This document shows positions 60,710-64,000 of a stretch of DNA of 64,000 nt, one piece after another. The notes under the pieces are model-generated. The model searched no databases. It worked only from the letters and a program-made list of their open reading frames with translations, and was not told where the DNA came from. Source of the stretch: JADJOM01 sp046327715 (GTDB lineage: Bacteria > Gemmatimonadota > Gemmatimonadetes > Gemmatimonadales > GWC2-71-9); contig JAXLXY010000016.1 of assembly GCA_046327715.1 (NCBI GenBank), positions 1 to 64,000 on the forward strand. Reading direction: 5' to 3'. The position numbers were made by a program, and so were the translations under genes. The first letter of the stretch is position 1; each line of letters starts with the position of its first letter.

Positions 60710-61630
60710 ATGTCGTCTGGCAAGTCCACCGGCCCGATCCCGCCGTTCCCGAAGAAGGTCAAGCTGCCCAACATGAAGGTGACCGCGAAGGCCGCCGGCA
60801 CCTTCGAGGTGCCGCCGCAGCTCACCTTCTACTACGCCGGCATCCAGGCCATCTGGGTCTGGTACGCCGCGCCGATCAGCACGCTGCGCGCCTACCTCGA
60901 CCCCCTCGGCATGACGCCCTACGACTTCGGCGGCGGCAAGGGGGCGGTGAACATCAACTTCTTCAACGCCGTCTGCCTCTACGGCATGGGCCAGCCCGGC
61001 AACCAGGGACTGGGCGGCTTCAACGAGACCGAGGTGAACATCGTCGGCTACGCCTCGAAGGTGGCCGACAAGATCAACCAGGGCCTCTCGATGGCGGACT
61101 ACCTCACCGCCGGCGACGTGACCAAGCGGCTGGGGAACTACCGGGTGTGGGTGGCCTGTGACGACCCGGTGGCAGTGGCGGCGGGGCGGCAGGTGTTCAT
61201 GGAGAACAAGTTCCTGGTGCCCTACACCTACAACGTGCCCAACGCCAACAACCCGCTCCCGGCGCCGAAGAGCTGGACCTGGGACTTCACCTGCCAGGAC
61301 CCGAAGAACCCGAAGCTCTTCATCTATCATGCGGTGGCCGACCTGGCCGGGCTCTCGCCGGTGACCGGCAACATGTCGGAGGTCATCGACCTGAGCTTCG
61401 ACGCCGGCACCCGCCGCCCGGTGGCCAGCCGCCGCAACTTCCTCGGCACCTTCGACACCTACCTGGGCGACGCGGTGGCGGGCGCCGTGAAGCTCCGCTA
61501 CGGCACCAGCTCCCACCCGATGCGGCACGACATGGAGAAGCTGATCGGGCGGCACCGCCCGGTGGCGATCCAGGTGTTCAACAGCCCGAGCTGCATCGCC
61601 GAGGCCGCCGGCTACTTCGCCGACCAGTGA
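60710..61630 (+). CDS. acetoacetate-decarboxylase-like protein (tentative)
   Basis: The product is 306 aa from the ATG at 60710. It has no signal peptide. The pattern 'LTFYYAGIQAIWVWYAAPISTLRAYL', 'GAVNINFFNAVCLYG', 'GFNETEVNIVGYAS' and 'NKFLVPYTYNVP' recalls the beta-barrel of acetoacetate decarboxylase-like proteins, but the catalytic lysine cannot be placed with confidence. Its stop is 7 bp from the dehydrogenase small subunit gene. It may act on the same substrate, or bind it as a carrier. Confidence 0.5.
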   Translation: MSSGKSTGPIPPFPKKVKLPNMKVTAKAAGTFEVPPQLTFYYAGIQAIWVWYAAPISTLRAYLDPLGMTPYDFGGGKGAVNINFFNAVCLYGMGQPGNQGLGGFNETEVNIVGYASKVADKINQGLSMADYLTAGDVTKRLGNYRVWVACDDPVAVAAGRQVFMENKFLVPYTYNVPNANNPLPAPKSWTWDFTCQDPKNPKLFIYHAVADLAGLSPVTGNMSEVIDLSFDAGTRRPVASRRNFLGTFDTYLGDAVAGAVKLRYGTSSHPMRHDMEKLIGRHRPVAIQVFNSPSCIAEAAGYFADQ

Positions 61631-61637
61631 GGGGCCG

Positions 61638-62138
61638 GTGAGCCGATCCCGACGCGCGCGCCCCCCGCGCACCCCGCTCGACCAGTTCGTGGCGCTGTCC
61701 GTGGCGCTCACCGGCTTCACCGCCGCGGAGCTCCACGGCACCGGGCTGGTGGGCACCTACTACGCCCTGATCCCCTCGATCGTCGGCGACGCCATGTTCG
61801 GCGCCTTCATGACGCGCTGGATCTACACCGACGAGCGCGGCGCCGGTGACGAGGCGCTGCTGCACCAGCTGGTGAAGGACCAGATCCTCGACGACCCCGA
61901 CTTCGGGCCGCTGGCGCGGAACCTGGCGGCGGTCTGGTACACCGGGCAGTGGAACCAGCTGCCGGCCGACTGGCGCAACCGCCACGGCGCCTGGGCCAAT
62001 GACCAGACGTTCATCGTTTCGCCCGCGGCCTACACCGAGGGGCTGGTGTGGAAGGCCATCGGCGCCCACCCCCAGGCCGCCAGGCAGCAGGGCTACGGCA
62101 GCTGGGCGCTGCCGCCGGTGGATGGAGCGCGGCCATGA
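61638..62138 (+). CDS. small subunit of a GMC-type dehydrogenase (sorbitol/gluconate dehydrogenase subunit 3-like)
   Basis: The product is 166 aa from a GTG. 'LDQFVALSVALTGFTAAELHGTGLVGTYY' and 'WYTGQW' are characteristic of the small subunit of FAD-dependent sorbitol/gluconate/glucose dehydrogenases, which helps export and FAD loading of the catalytic subunit. I see no canonical Tat twin-arginine signal; the N-terminus is Arg-rich. Its stop overlaps the start of the GMC gene (ATGA). Confidence 0.78.
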   Translation: MSRSRRARPPRTPLDQFVALSVALTGFTAAELHGTGLVGTYYALIPSIVGDAMFGAFMTRWIYTDERGAGDEALLHQLVKDQILDDPDFGPLARNLAAVWYTGQWNQLPADWRNRHGAWANDQTFIVSPAAYTEGLVWKAIGAHPQAARQQGYGSWALPPVDGARP

Positions 62139-63940
62139 GCACCCCCCGGCACTACGACGCGATCGTCGTCGGCGGCGGCCCCATCGGGGCGCACGTGGCC
62201 CGCGAGCTCGCGGCCGAGAAGAAGAGCGTGCTGCTGCTCGAGGCGGGGCGCGCCACCGGGCTCACGTTCGAGGGGTACCGCTCCTACGTGACCAACTACT
62301 ACACCCAGGTGGCGAAGGACACCAACAGCCCCTACCCGCCCAACGTGAGCGCGCCCTCGCCCCGCGAGCTCGACCTGGCCAAGATCACCCGCGGCACGCC
62401 CGACCTGCTGGGCTACCAGGTGGAGCGGGGCCCGCAGGCCTTCGCCTCGACCTACCTGCGGGCGCTGGGCGGCACCAGCCTGCACTGGCTCGGCACGGTC
62501 CCCCGCTTCGTGCCCAACGACTTCCGGCTCAACAGCACCTACGGCGTGGGGGTGGACTGGCCCATCACCTACGACGAGCTGCAGGAGTGGTACTGCAAGG
62601 CGGAGTGGTCCCTCGGCGTCGCGGCCAACAAGGAAGACCAGGCCCACCTCGGCGTCTGGTTCCCGAAGGACTACGACTACCCGATGGAGCGCATCCCGCC
62701 CACCTGGAGCGACCAGGTCATGGCGCGGAAGACCCGGGGCCGCACCGTGACGCTCGCGGGGAAGAAGTACCCGGTGCGGGTGTCGAGCCTGGCGCAGGCG
62801 CGGAACTCCATCCCGCGGCGCGGCTACCAGCCGGTGGGCGCGGTGGGGAACCCCGAGATGGGGCTCCGCTGCGAGGGGAACTCCGCCTGCATCCCCATCT
62901 GCCCCATCCAGGCCAAGTACAACGGCATCAAGACCCTCATGCAGGCGGATCCGGCGTTCCTGACCCTGGTCACCCAGGCGGTGGCCAGCCGGCTCCTGAT
63001 CGGCCCCGACGGGCGGATCACCGGAGTGGAGTACATCCGCTACGAGACCGAGGGAGGCGCCACCACCACCGAGACGGCGACCGCCACCATCTATGTCCTG
63101 GCGGCGCACGCGGTGGAGAACGCCAAGCTGCTGCTCGCCTCGGGCGCCGCCAACCGCAGCGACCAGGTGGGCCGCAACCTGATGGACCACCCCTTCTCCG
63201 CCGCGTGGGCGCTGGCGCCGGAGAACATGGGGATCTTCCGCGGCCCGCTGCAGACCTCGGGGGTGGAGAGCCTGCGCGACGGCGCCTTCCGCCGCGAGTT
63301 CGCCGCCTTCCGGGTGGACCTGGGCAACGTGGGCTGGGACATCGTGCCCGACATCAACCCGCCCAACGGCGAGGTGTTCGACAGCCTGGCCCAGGGGGTC
63401 TTCGGCCCCGAGCTCAGGCGGCACCTGGCGCACACCATCCCGCGGCAGGTGCGGGTGGGGTACGACATCGAGCAGCTGCCCGAGGCGCGCAACCGGGTGA
63501 CGATCTCCCGGGAGTACAAGGACGCCATCGGCTGCTTCCGGCCGGTGATCAGCTACGGGCTGTCGGACTACACCTGGCAGGCGATGGTGGAGTCGATGAA
63601 GGTGTCGAAGGTGATCTTCGACGCGCTGGGGATCCCGGCGAAGGGGCAGTACTTCGTCACCACCGACGCCACCCAGCCCGACGAGCGGAACTTCCGCGCG
63701 AAGGACGGCAAGGACTACCTGCTCAACTTCGTGGGCGCGGGGCACCACATCGGGACCCACCGGATGGGGGTGAGCCCCACCGACAGCGTGGTCAACCGCG
63801 ACCAGCGGAGCTGGGACCACGAGAACCTCTACGTGGTGGGGTGCGGCTCCTTCCCCACCACCGGCACCGCCAACCCCACGCTCACCGCCGTGGCGCTCGC
63901 GCTCCGCTCCACCCGCGACATGCTGAGGCAGCTCCGCTGA
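62135..63940 (+). CDS. GMC-family FAD dehydrogenase with a 3Fe-4S motif
   Basis: The product is 601 aa from the ATG at 62135. The FAD-binding motif 'VVGGGPIGAHVARELA' is at residues 10-25. The segment C246-x5-C252-x3-C256 ('CEGNSACIPIC') matches the three-cysteine cluster site of the FAD-dependent glucose dehydrogenase catalytic subunit. The GMC C-terminal motif 'GAGHHIGTHRMG...YVVGCGSFPTTGTANPTLT' carries the catalytic His and Asn. It oxidises a sugar or polyol hydroxyl and passes electrons to an acceptor. No cytochrome subunit is visible within the window. Confidence 0.9.
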   Translation: MSTPRHYDAIVVGGGPIGAHVARELAAEKKSVLLLEAGRATGLTFEGYRSYVTNYYTQVAKDTNSPYPPNVSAPSPRELDLAKITRGTPDLLGYQVERGPQAFASTYLRALGGTSLHWLGTVPRFVPNDFRLNSTYGVGVDWPITYDELQEWYCKAEWSLGVAANKEDQAHLGVWFPKDYDYPMERIPPTWSDQVMARKTRGRTVTLAGKKYPVRVSSLAQARNSIPRRGYQPVGAVGNPEMGLRCEGNSACIPICPIQAKYNGIKTLMQADPAFLTLVTQAVASRLLIGPDGRITGVEYIRYETEGGATTTETATATIYVLAAHAVENAKLLLASGAANRSDQVGRNLMDHPFSAAWALAPENMGIFRGPLQTSGVESLRDGAFRREFAAFRVDLGNVGWDIVPDINPPNGEVFDSLAQGVFGPELRRHLAHTIPRQVRVGYDIEQLPEARNRVTISREYKDAIGCFRPVISYGLSDYTWQAMVESMKVSKVIFDALGIPAKGQYFVTTDATQPDERNFRAKDGKDYLLNFVGAGHHIGTHRMGVSPTDSVVNRDQRSWDHENLYVVGCGSFPTTGTANPTLTAVALALRSTRDMLRQLR

Positions 63941-64000
63941 TGCCGATCACCACCATCCAGTCCCTCCGCACCCACCTGCAGTGGGCGCTCGAGCTGGAGC
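63940..64000 (+). CDS. ferritin-like domain protein (5' fragment)
   Basis: The start ATG shares a base with the GMC stop (TGATG). Only about 20 residues are in the window, reading 'MPITTIQSLRTHLQWALELE'. This matches the start of ferritin-like proteins ('I..LR.HL..A.ELEHATIPPYL'), which are di-iron proteins sometimes linked to oxidative tailoring enzymes. The call is tentative because the fragment is short. Confidence 0.55.
   Translation, partial: MPITTIQSLRTHLQWALELE

Overview
The window is GC-rich bacterial chromosome. The gene repertoire suggests Gemmatimonadota or a close relative: a PadR-coupled duplicated orphan permease, a Ser/Thr kinase fused to a TolB-like domain and TPRs, many small lipoproteins, a B12-dependent MerR/CarH regulator, and intergenic spaces filled with short GC-rich repeats. 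No rRNA or phylogenetic marker gene is present, so this placement is an inference.

Layout. (1) 1-5.4 kb: a DUF1566-like protein, then a minus-strand RNA locus. That locus holds five tRNA genes, an HNH endonuclease, two tandem tRNA-like non-coding RNAs whose anticodon arm is replaced by a long structured arm (YrlA-type Y RNA candidates), and a Ro60/TROVE protein. (2) 5.4-14.9 kb: a HAF-repeat lipoprotein, an unassigned nuclease-like protein, and a six-gene minus-strand defence operon. The operon encodes a GHKL (MutL/MORC/Hsp90-type) ATPase, two unknown proteins, a Dcm-type C5 methyltransferase with its own HTH, a Vsr endonuclease and an EcoRII-like restriction enzyme. An SsoII-like operator lies in front of the methyltransferase. 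(3) 14.8-31.0 kb: tRNA-Gln, then a 16 kb minus-strand operon of six tightly packed genes. It encodes two paralogous trypsin-like proteins, a DUF6603-type protein and three very large proteins of unknown function. (4) 31.2-39.1 kb: a small membrane protein, an HD-GYP protein, three lipoproteins, tRNA-Ala with a good promoter and terminator, and a CarH-like photoreceptor regulator. (5) 39.2-42.7 kb: two photolyases. (6) 42.8-49.7 kb: a minus-strand run of mlaE, mlaF, mlaD, an HD hydrolase, rnz, DUF2238, DUF3943 and an outer-membrane barrel. (7) 49.8-64 kb: mutY, a CHAT-TPR protein, padR with its ADOP permease, the Ser/Thr kinase-TPR protein, and an oxidoreductase operon (ADC-like protein, small subunit, GMC dehydrogenase, start of a ferritin-like gene).

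Four repeat families run through the window. They are a 7-bp family (GGGAAGC and variants), an 8-bp family (TAGGCGGT), an imperfect inverted repeat of about 85 bp, and an element of about 55 bp. The 7-bp family contains no stop codon in any of the six frames and is inserted in frame inside mutY and both photolyase genes. The 8-bp family carries a stop in all frames and is seen only between or at the ends of genes, where it supplies some stop codons.

The most novel items are the Ro/Y-RNA-like/tRNA locus, the DUF6603 operon, the GHKL-ATPase restriction-modification operon, and the repeat invasion of DNA-repair genes.
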